From 2-12-FULL-60-25 sp964638165 (GTDB lineage Bacteria > Patescibacteriota > Patescibacteriia > 2-12-FULL-60-25): 13,469 nt of DNA. The stretch spans positions 1 through 13,469 of the forward strand of contig CAZWYJ010000030.1 of the NCBI GenBank assembly GCA_964638165.1, in the 5' to 3' direction. The position numbers and the translations under genes are program-made. How positions within the stretch are numbered: the first letter of the stretch is position 1; each line of letters opens with the position of its first letter. The notes under the pieces were generated by a model. The model made no database searches, was not told the origin of the DNA, and saw only the letters and a program-made list of their open reading frames with translations. Shown here piece after piece: positions 1 through 6,375 of this stretch.

Positions 1-37
1 TACCTTACCATAGGTGTCACGCGCAGCAGAGCTGACG

Positions 38-141
38 CGGAATTAGCGAGTTAAACCTTTAGGCTGTTAGGGGAGTACAAAAAACGGAAGATCTTTCCCA
101 TCGTCCGTTTTTTTATTTCCTTAAAGGCGTAAAGGCCGAAC
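38..141. repeat. Octad (8-nt period) repeat pair around a terminator
   Basis: Two facing arms of 8-nt units flank the terminator at 79-114. The left arm (38-77) has five units, for example AACCTTTA at 54-61 and GGCTGTTA at 62-69. Most left units end in TTA or GTA. The right arm (118-141) has three units such as TCCTTAAA at 118-125 and GGCGTAAA at 126-133, with TAA/TAAA at a fixed position. The same kind of unit recurs near 4233, 9444 and 12964. Function is unknown. A role as transcript 3' structure is possible because a terminator lies inside. Confidence 0.55.
79..114. terminator. Rho-independent terminator, probably bidirectional
   Basis: The stem pairs the A-rich arm with CGGA core (79-92) against the T-rich arm with TCCG core (100-114), with one mismatch, around a 7-nt loop ctttccc. 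An A-run on one side and a T-run on the other would allow termination in both directions. It ends whatever transcript enters from left of the window. Bases 1-78 hold no recognisable gene, only a small hairpin at 20-39 and the octad arm. Confidence 0.75.
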
Positions 142-316
142 CCATCCCCTCCCTTTCTACATCCACACCCACCCCTAACCCCTCCCTTAGCCTCGCTTCG
201 CTCGGCAAAAGGGAGGGGAACTCTCTTACATATGCGCTACCTTCCATAGCAAGCTCCCTTCCCTTGAAAGGGAAGGGTTGGGGATGGGTGTGGATGTAGA
301 AAGGGAGGGGATGGGT
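140..316. repeat. Long inverted repeat, REP/MITE-like
   Basis: Arms of 32 nt at 140-171 and 285-316 are perfect reverse complements. Pairing continues inward, about 14 of 17, to 188 and 268. The centre has further hairpins: CCCCTCCCTT-type 178-188 against 209-218, and CTTCCCTT/AAGGGAAG at 258-275. The whole 177-nt segment can fold into one long branched hairpin. It lies about 30 nt from the right end of an IS200-type element. A non-autonomous palindromic element mobilised by a Y1 transposase is a reasonable guess, but no target duplication is visible. The open frame across it is a by-product of the symmetry. Confidence 0.7.
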
Positions 317-414
317 CGCGTTAAACACGACTGACGGAAAAGTAAACGACCACCGGACTTAGGTCCGGTGGCTTTGTATTCGCCGGCTAGATCGCCGGCA
401 GGGCGGCTCGTGGT

Positions 415-870
415 TTAGTGGATGAGTTTCTCGAACAAGGAGGGTTGATTCACCTCGTTGTGGTGATGCTGATGCTTTACGTAACGACGGATGATCTGCT
501 CGTCAATCCCGATGGTTGAGACGAAGTACCCTCTCGCCCAAAGGGAATGCTGTTCATACAGGCCATGCTTCTGCTTGATCTTCTTCTTGAGCCATGCGGA
601 AGACTTCCCTTTCAAGATCTGCATGACGTACGAGATGGAGTCACGAGGGGTAGCGAGGAGACAGAGGTGAATGTGATCTTCCTGAATATTCAGTTCAATC
701 ACCTCCCAATGCTTCCACTTCGTGATGGATTCGAAGATTCTTCGTAGCTCGCTTTTCACCTTGTCTGGCCCAAGGACCTTCCCACGGTATTTCGGTGTCC
801 AGACGAGGTGGTATTTTAAGTCGTAAAAACAATGTGATAGTGTTCGTATTGTACGTTTGTGTGAAGACAT
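415..870 (-). CDS. tnpA: IS200/IS605-type Y1 transposase TnpA
   Basis: This 151-residue protein has the size typical of IS200 TnpA, a single-strand DNA transposase of the HUH Y1 class that cuts and joins subterminal hairpin ends as a dimer. Visible hallmarks are HLVWTPKYR near residues 21-29, the metal-binding HIH triad at 66-68 within EDHIHL, and the catalytic tyrosine Y130 in RRYVKHQ with the helical Q134. The frame is intact with an ATG start, so the protein may be active. No Shine-Dalgarno sequence precedes it. A RAYT (REP-associated) transposase is an alternative given the adjacent palindrome, but the WTPKYR and WARGYF segments fit classical IS200 better. Confidence 0.93.
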   Translation of the reverse strand: MSSHKRTIRTLSHCFYDLKYHLVWTPKYRGKVLGPDKVKSELRRIFESITKWKHWEVIELNIQEDHIHLCLLATPRDSISYVMQILKGKSSAWLKKKIKQKHGLYEQHSLWARGYFVSTIGIDEQIIRRYVKHQHHHNEVNQPSLFEKLIH

Positions 871-883
871 AACGTATAAGAGC

Positions 884-913
884 TGCTAAAGTCGCCCTGC
901 CGGGCGGCTTTAG
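884..913. other. Hairpin inside the IS left end
   Basis: A 13-bp stem (884-896 with 901-913, one G-T) closes over the 4-nt loop tgcc. It lies 14 nt upstream of the tnpA start on the minus strand. In IS200, 5'-leader hairpins block read-through transcription and sequester translation starts; the same role is inferred here from position only. It could also end plus-strand transcription entering the element. Confidence 0.5.
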
Positions 914-970
914 CATACGGCGTTGCCTTCAAACGTACACACCGGCTACGCCGGTGGTTTTTAGGGTAAC

Positions 971-1000
971 AAAAAACCGAGGCGGTTGTCCTCGGTTTTT
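971..1000. terminator. Rho-independent terminator after dnaN
   Basis: The stem AAAAACCGAGG/CCTCGGTTTTT (about 972-982 with 990-1000) has a 7-nt loop and a T-run on each strand. It lies 40 nt past the dnaN stop on the minus strand and just outside the IS left end, so it can end dnaN transcripts and shield dnaN from the insertion sequence. Confidence 0.8.
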
Positions 1001-1010
1001 GCTTTCCTTC

Positions 1011-1052
1011 TCTATATTCTATATTCCAAATTCTACATTCTAATTCCTAATC
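1011..1052. repeat. Heptad (7-nt period) repeat overlapping the dnaN stop
   Basis: Six consecutive 7-nt units run from 1011 to 1052. TCTATAT occurs twice (1011-1024), then TCCAAAT, TCTACAT and two more diverged units. The first four begin TC and end AT. The array runs through the dnaN stop codon (1040-1042), so the last residues of DnaN are partly encoded by repeat sequence. Only one arm is seen here. Confidence 0.6.
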
Positions 1053-2173
1053 GGCATGACGAGATACCGATAAACCTCATCTCCACCTTCCGGAACAACA
1101 AGCATGGCGCTATTCCCGTCATTAAGCTTAAAACGTACCTTCGGCGTTCCAATAACCGACAATCCGTCGCTCAAGTAGCGATAGTTCACCACAAGATCCG
1201 TATCCGACCCCTCAATTTCCGCAGAAACGTTCGTAGCCGTCTTTCCCGTCCCTTGATCAGCACTATGGACATTCAACACCCCTTCCGAGGCTCTGAAGCC
1301 CAAATGGATATCAAAAAGACCCTGCCGAGCAAAGAGCGACGCCGACTTCACGGCTTTCTGAACTTCCGCTCTATCCGCCACGGATGTCACCCGAAACGAC
1401 TCCGGAATAATCTGACGGTAGTCTGGGAATGATCCCTCGATGAGCCGTGAGACGATTTCGGTATTTCCATACGTTGCCACGAGCTGATTTTCCGCCATCA
1501 CCCACTCAACTTCCTCCGGAATACCCAGCTCATCCTTATAAGAGGCGAGGATGCGACTTAATTCGAGCATCGCGCGGGCCGGAACAATCATCACCATATC
1601 CGCAGACCCTTTCACAATCGGCAGTACACGTTCCGCGAGGCGGTATCCATCCGTGGCAACGAAGGCTGCCATCCCATTTCCCACAGATCCACCAAAAAAA
1701 CAAGCAATGCCACAAAGCTCCGGGCGAGACTCGGAGAGCGAAACGGAAAATGCCACCTGTGAAATCATTCGCTTCACATCCGAAGCTTTAAACGAGACAC
1801 CATTCGACTTCGCGAGTTTTGGGATAAGAGGGAACTCCTGACCACTCATCCCACGAATCACGGTTTCCTGACCGCTCGCGGTAATTCGCAACCCCTCCTC
1901 TATACATTCAAGCTCCACCTTTCCTTGAGGGAGAAGGGAAATGTAATCCTGGAAGAGTTTGGCCGGAACCGTATATTCACCCTCACTCTCGACCTTTCCT
2001 CGGATGAGAGTACTTACCGCTAACTCAAGATTTGTCGCGGAAAGCTTGAGATTACCACCCTCTGTTTGGAGAAGGACATTTCCAAGAATAGGAAGATTAA
2101 TACTCTTCCCTGTAACGTGACTAACAATCGTAAGTCCTTGTGAAAGATTTTCTTGTGTACACACGAACTTCAT
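1040..2173 (-). CDS. dnaN: DNA polymerase III beta subunit (sliding clamp)
   Basis: This 377-residue protein matches the usual 365-380 length of the beta clamp, the ring-shaped dimer that tethers DNA polymerase III to DNA. The N-terminus MKF-x-C with LPILGNVLL near 27-35, the central YRLAERVLP-like segment and the C-terminal YRYLVMPIRN (family ending M-P-[VIM]-R) are characteristic. It lies downstream of dnaA on the same strand, the classical order. The 214-nt spacer between them is long for an operon and probably contains oriC, so dnaN may have its own promoter: AT-rich TATACA/TATATAT motifs lie directly before the ATG on the minus strand, which would give a very short leader. No Shine-Dalgarno is seen. 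The stop codon lies inside a heptad repeat. Confidence 0.97.
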   Translation of the reverse strand: MKFVCTQENLSQGLTIVSHVTGKSINLPILGNVLLQTEGGNLKLSATNLELAVSTLIRGKVESEGEYTVPAKLFQDYISLLPQGKVELECIEEGLRITASGQETVIRGMSGQEFPLIPKLAKSNGVSFKASDVKRMISQVAFSVSLSESRPELCGIACFFGGSVGNGMAAFVATDGYRLAERVLPIVKGSADMVMIVPARAMLELSRILASYKDELGIPEEVEWVMAENQLVATYGNTEIVSRLIEGSFPDYRQIIPESFRVTSVADRAEVQKAVKSASLFARQGLFDIHLGFRASEGVLNVHSADQGTGKTATNVSAEIEGSDTDLVVNYRYLSDGLSVIGTPKVRFKLNDGNSAMLVVPEGGDEVYRYLVMPIRN

Positions 2174-2387
2174 ATAGATATATATGTATAAAGAGAAGAA
2201 ATAGTAGTAGGGGCTGTGGAGACCGGGGATAAGTCAGAAACTCACTTTTTTATTCGGAATAGTGAACGATAGAACCGGAAGGGGTTGTGTGTGTTGATGT
2301 GTATGAATATGGGATGCGCGTGGATGAATCTCCCATCTATCAAGATTCTCCACAGGTATTCCCGTTTTATCCACGGGATATGTGGAT
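2174..2387. other. oriC: Probable chromosomal origin of replication (oriC)
   Basis: The spacer between dnaA and dnaN holds DnaA-box-like 9-mers relative to TTATCCACA: TTATCCACG at 2367-2375 (8/9), TTCTCCACA at 2346-2354 (8/9), and on the other strand CGGGGATAA at 2224-2232 and TGTGGATCT at 2381-2389 (7/9 each). AT-rich stretches at 2171-2210 and around 2243-2270 could serve as the unwinding element. Composition changes here: in seven hand-counted 60-nt rows of dnaN the plus strand has C 123 and G 89, while in nine rows of dnaA it has G 166 and C 123, although both genes are on the minus strand. That change is expected at an origin. Confidence 0.65.
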
Positions 2388-3803
2388 CTATGTTGATGAG
2401 TGATCACTGTACACTTTCTCCCGAATTATTGCGACATCTCGTTTTAGCTGTTCGTCCACCTTTAGCGCTCCGCCGATCTTATGGCATGCGTGCATTGCCG
2501 TGGTGTGATCCCGATCGCCAACATGGGCACCGATGGCCGGGTAGGAACATTTCGCGTCTTCCCGAAGAAGGTACATGGCGATTTGGCGGGGGAATGCCAG
2601 CCGTTTCTCCCGACTCTTCCCGAGGAGATCTTCAATGGAGAGGTCGTAGTAACTCGTAACGATTTCGAGAAGCTTGCGAGGAGTGATATTCCGTTTCGGA
2701 ACCGTCGGGATGAAGCTCTGGAGCAAGGTTTGGACGGTTTCGATCGTTGGCTGGATATTCTTGAATTGGTGGTAGGCGATGATTTTATTCAGAGCGCCCT
2801 CAAGTTCTCGGACATTGGATTGCACGGTTCCACCGATGAGACGGAGGATTTCCGGATTGAGCGGGTAGTTTTTTCCAGTGCACTTGGATTCCAGAATAGC
2901 GATGCGCGTTTCAAAGTCCGGTGAGGAGACGTCCGTGATCATGCCCCACTCAAATCTCGAGAGGAGGCGACTCTCCAGGGATTGGATGTCTTTTGGAGAG
3001 CGATCGCTCGTGAGCACGATTTGCTTGTTTAATTGATGGAGGGCGTTGAACGTATGGAAGAATTCCTCCTGCGTTCCTTGTTTGCCGGAAATGAATTGGA
3101 TATCGTCCACCAAGAGGACGTCCACGGTGCGGTATCGATCTTTAAAATCATTTACACGACCTCCGCGTACGGCTTGGATGAATTCGTTCGTAAAACGTTC
3201 GCAGGTGATGTATCGAACAATAGCTTTTTGGTTCGTTTGGAGGACGTGGTGGCCGATGGCTTGCAGGAGATGGGTTTTTCCAAGTCCGGCGCTCCCGTAG
3301 ATGAATAGCGGGTTATAAGATTCTCCCGGATTCGTGGAGGCGGCGATCGCCGCAGCGTGCGCGAGCTCATTCCCCTTGCCTACGATGAAGGATGAGAAGT
3401 TGTAGCGGGGATTCAAACTGGAGTCTTCCGCTTCGTGCGATGCGGATCGCCCCGGGGAATATGAGGATGGGGGTTCTGAAGAGGAGGATGGGGGTTCTGA
3501 AGAGAACATGTGACCCTCCGTCTGCGTCTGCGTGGCTTGTTCCGCAATTGCAGAGCGCATCTCCACTCGGTAGTGGGCTTCGCGGATGGCGTTCGTCGTC
3601 ACGTGTTTGAGCGCTTTGACGATCTGTTCGTGGTATTTCTTTTCCAGCCATGCCTTTGTGAAGGTGTTTGGAACGGAAATGGTCGCTCGTCCATTCTCAA
3701 ATGAGGTGATGGCGGTATTTTTGAACCACGTTGTGAAGTTGGCCTTTGAGAGGGTGAGTTCGAGTTCACCGAGAGCGGCGAGCCAGATGGCTTGAAGGTC
3801 CAT
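2388..3803 (-). CDS. dnaA: Chromosomal replication initiator protein DnaA
   Basis: This 471-residue AAA+ initiator binds DnaA boxes and opens oriC. Domain I (about 1-85, WLAALGELELTLSKANFTTWF) is the DnaB/self-association module. A low-complexity linker follows (about 90-130). The ATPase domain has Walker A GSAGLGKT at 170-177, Walker B VDVLLVDD at 227-234 and an SRF motif near 282. Domain IV carries the DNA-binding signature DRDHTTAMHAC at 430-440. The linker contains a perfect 21-nt tandem duplication (3463-3504) encoding SSEPPSS twice. The ATG at 3803 gives the standard start. No Shine-Dalgarno precedes it. It is divergent from rpmH. Confidence 0.98.
   Translation of the reverse strand: MDLQAIWLAALGELELTLSKANFTTWFKNTAITSFENGRATISVPNTFTKAWLEKKYHEQIVKALKHVTTNAIREAHYRVEMRSAIAEQATQTQTEGHMFSSEPPSSSSEPPSSYSPGRSASHEAEDSSLNPRYNFSSFIVGKGNELAHAAAIAASTNPGESYNPLFIYGSAGLGKTHLLQAIGHHVLQTNQKAIVRYITCERFTNEFIQAVRGGRVNDFKDRYRTVDVLLVDDIQFISGKQGTQEEFFHTFNALHQLNKQIVLTSDRSPKDIQSLESRLLSRFEWGMITDVSSPDFETRIAILESKCTGKNYPLNPEILRLIGGTVQSNVRELEGALNKIIAYHQFKNIQPTIETVQTLLQSFIPTVPKRNITPRKLLEIVTSYYDLSIEDLLGKSREKRLAFPRQIAMYLLREDAKCSYPAIGAHVGDRDHTTAMHACHKIGGALKVDEQLKRDVAIIREKVYSDHSST
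3463..3504. repeat. 21-nt tandem duplication inside the dnaA linker
   Basis: Two perfect 21-nt copies (3463-3483 and 3484-3504) encode a repeated 7-residue Ser/Glu/Pro block in domain II of DnaA. Domain II is a flexible tether that tolerates length changes, so replication slippage here should be neutral or tune spacing. Confidence 0.85.
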
Positions 3804-4026
3804 AGGGATAAAGGATAGGGATGAGGCGAGGAGACAAGGATTGTCTAGATATCAACAGTCGCGCAAGCAGTCGTCAAATATGTGGATGGCTTGTGGGTAA
3901 GTATAGGGAACAGGGAGGGAAGTGGCTAGTAGCTCGTAGCTCGGGATTCGTATATCGTATATCGGGACGCTGTCCGGGTGTCGTCTTTGCCCGAAATACG
4001 AAATACGAGTCCCGAACACCGAGATA
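3804..4026. repeat. dnaA-rpmH spacer with heptad inverted repeat
   Basis: Seven 7-nt units run 3917-3965, for example AGCTCGT at 3931-3937 and ATATCGT at 3952-3958. Five facing units run 3990-4024, for example TACGAAA at 3997-4003. Arms 3941-3966 and 3990-4015 pair with 3 mismatches in 26 and enclose a 23-nt loop. Nearer dnaA are two DnaA-box-like 9-mers on the minus strand, TGTGGGTAA at 3892-3900 (8/9) and TGTGGATGG at 3881-3889 (7/9). These may serve dnaA autoregulation or be a secondary part of the origin. Confidence 0.6.
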
Positions 4027-4055
4027 TTGACGGAATTCTCAATTCTAGGCATACT
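4027..4055 (+). promoter_or_regulatory. Sigma-70-type promoter for rpmH
   Basis: A TTGACG -35 (4027-4032) is followed after exactly 17 nt by a CATACT -10 (4050-4055). Transcription would begin near 4062, giving a leader of about 7 nt before the rpmH ATG at 4069. The -35 lies immediately after the heptad repeat. Confidence 0.6.
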
Positions 4056-4068
4056 GCGGTTTACAAGT

Positions 4069-4218
4069 ATGCCAAAGCGAACGTATCAGCCAAAGAAGCG
4101 CCACTCCATGAAAGTCCATGGTTTTCGGTCCCGTATGAGCACGAAGGATGGTCAGCAGGTGCTTGCGCGCCGACGGGCCAAGGGTCGTAAGCGACTCACG
4201 GTAAAGAAGGCACGGTAA
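4069..4218 (+). CDS. rpmH: Large ribosomal subunit protein bL34
   Basis: This 49-residue, very basic protein starts MPKRTYQPKKRH and contains GFRSRMSTKDGQ and the RRRAKGRKRL tail typical of bL34, which binds 23S rRNA. The ATG at 4069 was preferred over one upstream at 4027 because family members begin M-K/P-R-T-(Y/F)-Q-P; it also fits the promoter just upstream. No Shine-Dalgarno is visible and the predicted leader is very short. It is divergent from dnaA and heads the rpmH-rnpA-yidD cluster found next to dnaA in many bacteria. Confidence 0.97.
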   Translation: MPKRTYQPKKRHSMKVHGFRSRMSTKDGQQVLARRRAKGRKRLTVKKAR

Positions 4219-4232
4219 GGAAGAAGGGTTTA

Positions 4233-4326
4233 AGGGATTAGGCCATTGGGCCTTTAGGGGTTGGAAGGAAGGTATCGTTTAGCAAACCCCTAATTCCTTA
4301 AAGGTCTATCTCCATAACCCCTTAAC
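4233..4326. repeat. Octad repeat pair filling the rpmH-rnpA gap
   Basis: Four left units (4233-4264, for example GGCCATTG at 4241-4248 and GGCCTTTA at 4249-4256) face five right units (4287-4326, for example CCCCTAAT at 4287-4294 and TCCTTAAA at 4295-4302). Period is 8 nt throughout. The arms occupy nearly the whole 109-nt spacer and stop 1 nt before the rnpA ATG, so they would form structure in the rpmH-rnpA transcript. Confidence 0.65.
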
Positions 4327-4327
4327 T

Positions 4328-4786
4328 ATGCTTTCAAAGGAACGCCGATTGCGTCATGAAAGGGATTTTGCGCGGCTGTCCGTAAAAGGGCGGCCGCTTT
4401 ATGGTCCATTTTGTATCCTTCGTGCCCGAAAGAGTGGCTCGAAGCCGTCCAAAATCGGTTTTGTGGCATCCGGGAAGATTTTTAAGAAGGCCGTCCTCCG
4501 TAATGAGATACGCCGACGAATGAGCGAGGCGCTTCGGCCGTGGGTCGAGAAGGTTCCGGAGGGCTATGACATGATTTTTGTGGCAAGGCCGGAAGTTCAG
4601 AACGTTGATTTTGAGGAGTTGCGAACGTCTTTGAAGCATTTGATTGAAAAAATGCCCGTGGAATTGGAAAGGCCTTTTGTGCGCAGGCCCAAGCCCCCTC
4701 GAAGTCGAAAGGGCGTCATCGCCTATTCCAAACAGCTCGGAATTCCACGCCCACCGGGGAAAGGGCAAATCCCAAATAACAAATAA
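4328..4786 (+). CDS. rnpA: Ribonuclease P protein component
   Basis: This small basic protein is the cofactor of the RNase P ribozyme that matures tRNA 5' ends. The family signature is KKAVLRNEIRRRMSEALR at residues 53-70, preceded by FVASGKIFKKA and an N-terminus LSKERRLRHERDF typical of RnpA. At 152 residues it is longer than the usual 110-125. The extra basic, proline-rich tail (from about 119) is not part of the conserved fold. The last residues (IPNNK) and the stop at 4784-4786 are encoded within a heptad repeat. The RNase P RNA gene is not in this window. No Shine-Dalgarno is seen before the ATG. Confidence 0.95.
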   Translation: MLSKERRLRHERDFARLSVKGRPLYGPFCILRARKSGSKPSKIGFVASGKIFKKAVLRNEIRRRMSEALRPWVEKVPEGYDMIFVARPEVQNVDFEELRTSLKHLIEKMPVELERPFVRRPKPPRSRKGVIAYSKQLGIPRPPGKGQIPNNK

Positions 4787-4835
4787 CAAACTCCAATTTT
4801 GGAATTTGTTATTTGTTATTTGGTGCTTGGGATTT
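4767..4835. repeat. Heptad inverted repeat across the rnpA 3' end
   Basis: Left units AAATCCC (4767-4773), AAATAAC twice (4774-4787) and AAACTCC (4788-4794) face right units GGAATTT (4801-4807), GTTATTT twice (4808-4821), a diverged unit, and GGGATTT (4829-4835). The arms are reverse complements unit by unit, with one extra unit on the right. The hairpin has a very short loop and ends 7 nt before the yidD ATG. It could stabilise the rnpA 3' end or attenuate yidD. Confidence 0.75.
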
Positions 4836-4842
4836 CTTTACT

Positions 4843-5070
4843 ATGCGTCGACTATTCCAATTCTTCATCCGCATCTACCAAAGGACGCTCTCACCGGATC
4901 ACGGGTGGTTTTCGCGCTGGCTTCATCCAACCTGTAAGTTTCATCCAACCTGTAGTCAGTACGCCCATGATGCGCTGGGAAAATACGGAGTCATCCATGG
5001 CGGAGCGAAGGCAGCGTGGCGCATTCTCCGCTGTCACCCGTGGAGTAAGGGCGGGATTGATGAGGCGTGA
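4843..5070 (+). CDS. yidD: Membrane protein insertion efficiency factor YidD
   Basis: This 75-residue protein belongs to the YidD family, membrane-associated through an amphipathic N-terminus and thought to help YidC insert membrane proteins. The cysteine signature CKFHPTCSQYAHDAL is at residues 31-45, and CHPWSKGGIDE at 64-74 matches the family end CHPxxxGGxD. The ATG at 4843 gives the usual MRRLFxFFIRIYQ start; a longer in-frame reading from 4813 would begin in repeat DNA. It follows rnpA in the conserved order. The usual next gene, yidC, is absent and replaced by a prepilin gene. Confidence 0.95.
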   Translation: MRRLFQFFIRIYQRTLSPDHGWFSRWLHPTCKFHPTCSQYAHDALGKYGVIHGGAKAAWRILRCHPWSKGGIDEA

Positions 5071-5105
5071 GTGAGTGACGAAGGAGAGACGGGGAGTGAT
5101 TTTTT

Positions 5106-5114
5106 TGCTACAAT
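5106..5114 (+). promoter_or_regulatory. Extended -10 promoter of the prepilin gene
   Basis: TGCTACAAT is an extended -10 (TG-n-TACAAT) placed 7 nt before the ATG at 5122. Transcription would start at about 5121, so the mRNA would be leaderless or nearly so. No convincing -35 is visible 17 nt upstream, as is common for extended -10 promoters. Confidence 0.5.
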
Positions 5115-5121
5115 TTCATTT

Positions 5122-5952
5122 ATGAAGAAAACGGCGCGCGCGGGTTTTACTCTTATTGAGCTCCTTGTCGTGATCGCGATCATCGGACTTCTTGCGACCT
5201 TTGCCGTTGTGCAAGTTGGGAATTCAAGAGAAAAAGCCCGCCTCACAAAAGGAGCGGCCTTTTCCGGGCAGGTTCTTCGATCGATTGGAGATGAATTGGT
5301 CGGACGTTGGGACTTTGAAGAGTGCTCAGGGACGGTGGCGAATGATACGAGCGGTTTTGGAAATGCGGGGACGCTCGCCGCGAGCGGCGTCACGTGGTCT
5401 GCGGATACGCCGTCCGGAAACGGATGCGCGGTCAGTTTCAATGGGACGACGAACTACATAACCGTTCCGGATAGTGATCGGTACTCTTTTACGAATAATG
5501 CATTCACGATTTCTCTCTGGATGAAAACGGATAATCTCGCGGGCGTCATTGGTGCCCTTTCGAAGGGTGGTGGCGGGTTCGAATATTCGTTTCAGGGAAC
5601 GATTGCTAACGCATTGACATTCGGGACATGGAATTTGTCCGGAGGTCAAGTGTATACGTTCCCATCTTTCATACGGGAAAGGGGATGGAGGCACTACGTA
5701 TTTACGGCAGATGGAGCCTACCTTTCGATTTACAGAGATGGGGTCTTGCTGACGAAGACGAATTATCTCGGGACGCGTTCTCTTGAGAACGGACCGGGTC
5801 TGCTTCGGATCGGGGTTGGGCTCGACGGCGGGGGCTACCGCACGCTCGTGGGGAGCATTGATGACGTGCGAATCTATAAGAGGTCGCTAACGAGCCAAGA
5901 GGTACGGCGGATGTACGCAGAGGTTGTCTCTCAATTCGTGGCAAAGAAGTAG
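5122..5952 (+). CDS. Type IV prepilin-like protein with LamG domain
   Basis: This 276-residue secreted protein starts with a class III prepilin signal: six-residue positively charged leader region, then G8, F9 (+1) and E13 (+5) in GFTLIELLVVIAIIGLLA, for cleavage and N-methylation by prepilin peptidase. The hydrophobic helix (9-30) anchors it in the membrane or pilus. The rest (about 60-265) resembles a LamG / concanavalin A-like jelly roll: it opens VGRWDFEE-SGT, includes FTISLWMKT, and closes GSIDDVRIYKRSLTSQEV. Such domains bind glycans or surface proteins, so a minor or adhesive pilin is likely. The ATG at 5122 is chosen because of the pilin signal and the -10 just upstream. No assembly genes are nearby. 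Confidence 0.88.
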   Translation: MKKTARAGFTLIELLVVIAIIGLLATFAVVQVGNSREKARLTKGAAFSGQVLRSIGDELVGRWDFEECSGTVANDTSGFGNAGTLAASGVTWSADTPSGNGCAVSFNGTTNYITVPDSDRYSFTNNAFTISLWMKTDNLAGVIGALSKGGGGFEYSFQGTIANALTFGTWNLSGGQVYTFPSFIRERGWRHYVFTADGAYLSIYRDGVLLTKTNYLGTRSLENGPGLLRIGVGLDGGGYRTLVGSIDDVRIYKRSLTSQEVRRMYAEVVSQFVAKK

Positions 5953-5964
5953 TCCCCGTCGTCG

Positions 5965-5999
5965 CCCGATCCATCCCATGATTATCTAGATGGATCGGG
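5965..5999 (+). terminator. Hairpin after the prepilin gene
   Basis: A perfect 11-bp stem (CCCGATCCATC at 5965-5975 with its complement at 5989-5999) closes over a 13-nt loop, 13 nt past the stop codon. There is no T-run, so it may be an mRNA 3' stabiliser rather than a full terminator; the T-rich terminator at 6047-6072 follows. Confidence 0.5.
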
Positions 6000-6046
6000 A
6001 TGGGCAGAGAAGATCGTGGTGGCGAATGGTGACTTTCCTGCAAAAG

Positions 6047-6072
6047 AAAAGCGGCCGCGTTGGCCGTTTTTT
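6047..6072. terminator. Bidirectional rho-independent terminator between convergent genes
   Basis: Stem CGGCC/GGCCG (6052-6056 with 6062-6066) has a 5-nt loop, an A-run on the left and T6 on the right. It lies between the prepilin gene (plus) and the yggU-like gene (minus), 8 nt beyond the latter's stop, and so can serve both convergent transcripts. Confidence 0.75.
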
Positions 6073-6080
6073 CTCTATAA

Positions 6081-6305
6081 TTATTCGGATGCGATTTCAA
6101 TGATTTTCGTCTTTGATGTTGCGCCTTTCAGGATCGTGACGTGGCTTTTTGCAATTTCGAAGGATTCTGCGAGGAAGCGAATAAGCTCCTCATTTGCTTT
6201 TCCTTCGATTGGGGGAGCGTGCAGGCGCACGGTCCACTCCGATCCCTGTCTGGAAACGATTTCCGATGTTTTTGCATTCGGTTTGACGTGGATCGTGAGA
6301 CGCAT
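6081..6305 (-). CDS. yggU: DUF167 (YggU family) protein
   Basis: This 74-residue protein matches the DUF167/YggU family, whose biochemical role is not established. Diagnostic segments are RLTIHVKPNAKTSEI at 2-16, LHAPPIEGKANEELIRFLAE at 28-47 (family pattern P-P-x-x-G-K-A-N) and the VTILKGATSKTKIIEI end (G-x-T/S-R/S-x-K). The ATG at 6303-6305 is preferred over the longer frame because the family begins with this strand, and because GGAAGGA lies about 9 nt upstream, the only plausible Shine-Dalgarno sequence I found in the window. It is the last gene of the minus-strand run, 70 nt after tig. Confidence 0.9.
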   Translation of the reverse strand: MRLTIHVKPNAKTSEIVSRQGSEWTVRLHAPPIEGKANEELIRFLAESFEIAKSHVTILKGATSKTKIIEIASE

Positions 6306-6375
6306 AGTGGGAATTCCTTCCGTTGACGTGACGTCCGCGCTGTTGGCGCGACGCCCCGCGTCGTCGCCCGCACGC

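Larger units (their letters stand above)
345..969 (-). mobile_element. IS200-type insertion sequence
   Basis: The element contains a single Y1 transposase gene on the minus strand with hairpins at both ends. The right-end hairpin (350-371) is a 9-bp stem CCACCGGAC/GTCCGGTGG with loop TTAG. The left-end hairpin (940-956) is CACCGGC/GCCGGTG with loop TAC. Both share the CACCGG core, as expected for subterminal hairpins recognised by TnpA. On the minus strand TTAC lies at 969-966 just outside the left hairpin; TTAC is the known target of some IS200/IS605 members. No tnpB is present. Exact ends are inferred and uncertain by roughly 10 nt. Confidence 0.65.

Noticed and set aside
1..60. Tail of an rRNA or tRNA gene at the left edge
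   Set aside because: No T-loop, anticodon arm or rRNA 3' end recognised; the stretch is a small hairpin and an octad arm.
113..328. Minus-strand reading frame across the long palindrome
   Set aside because: The frame is a product of the inverted repeat, with mirrored low-complexity residues and no family resemblance.
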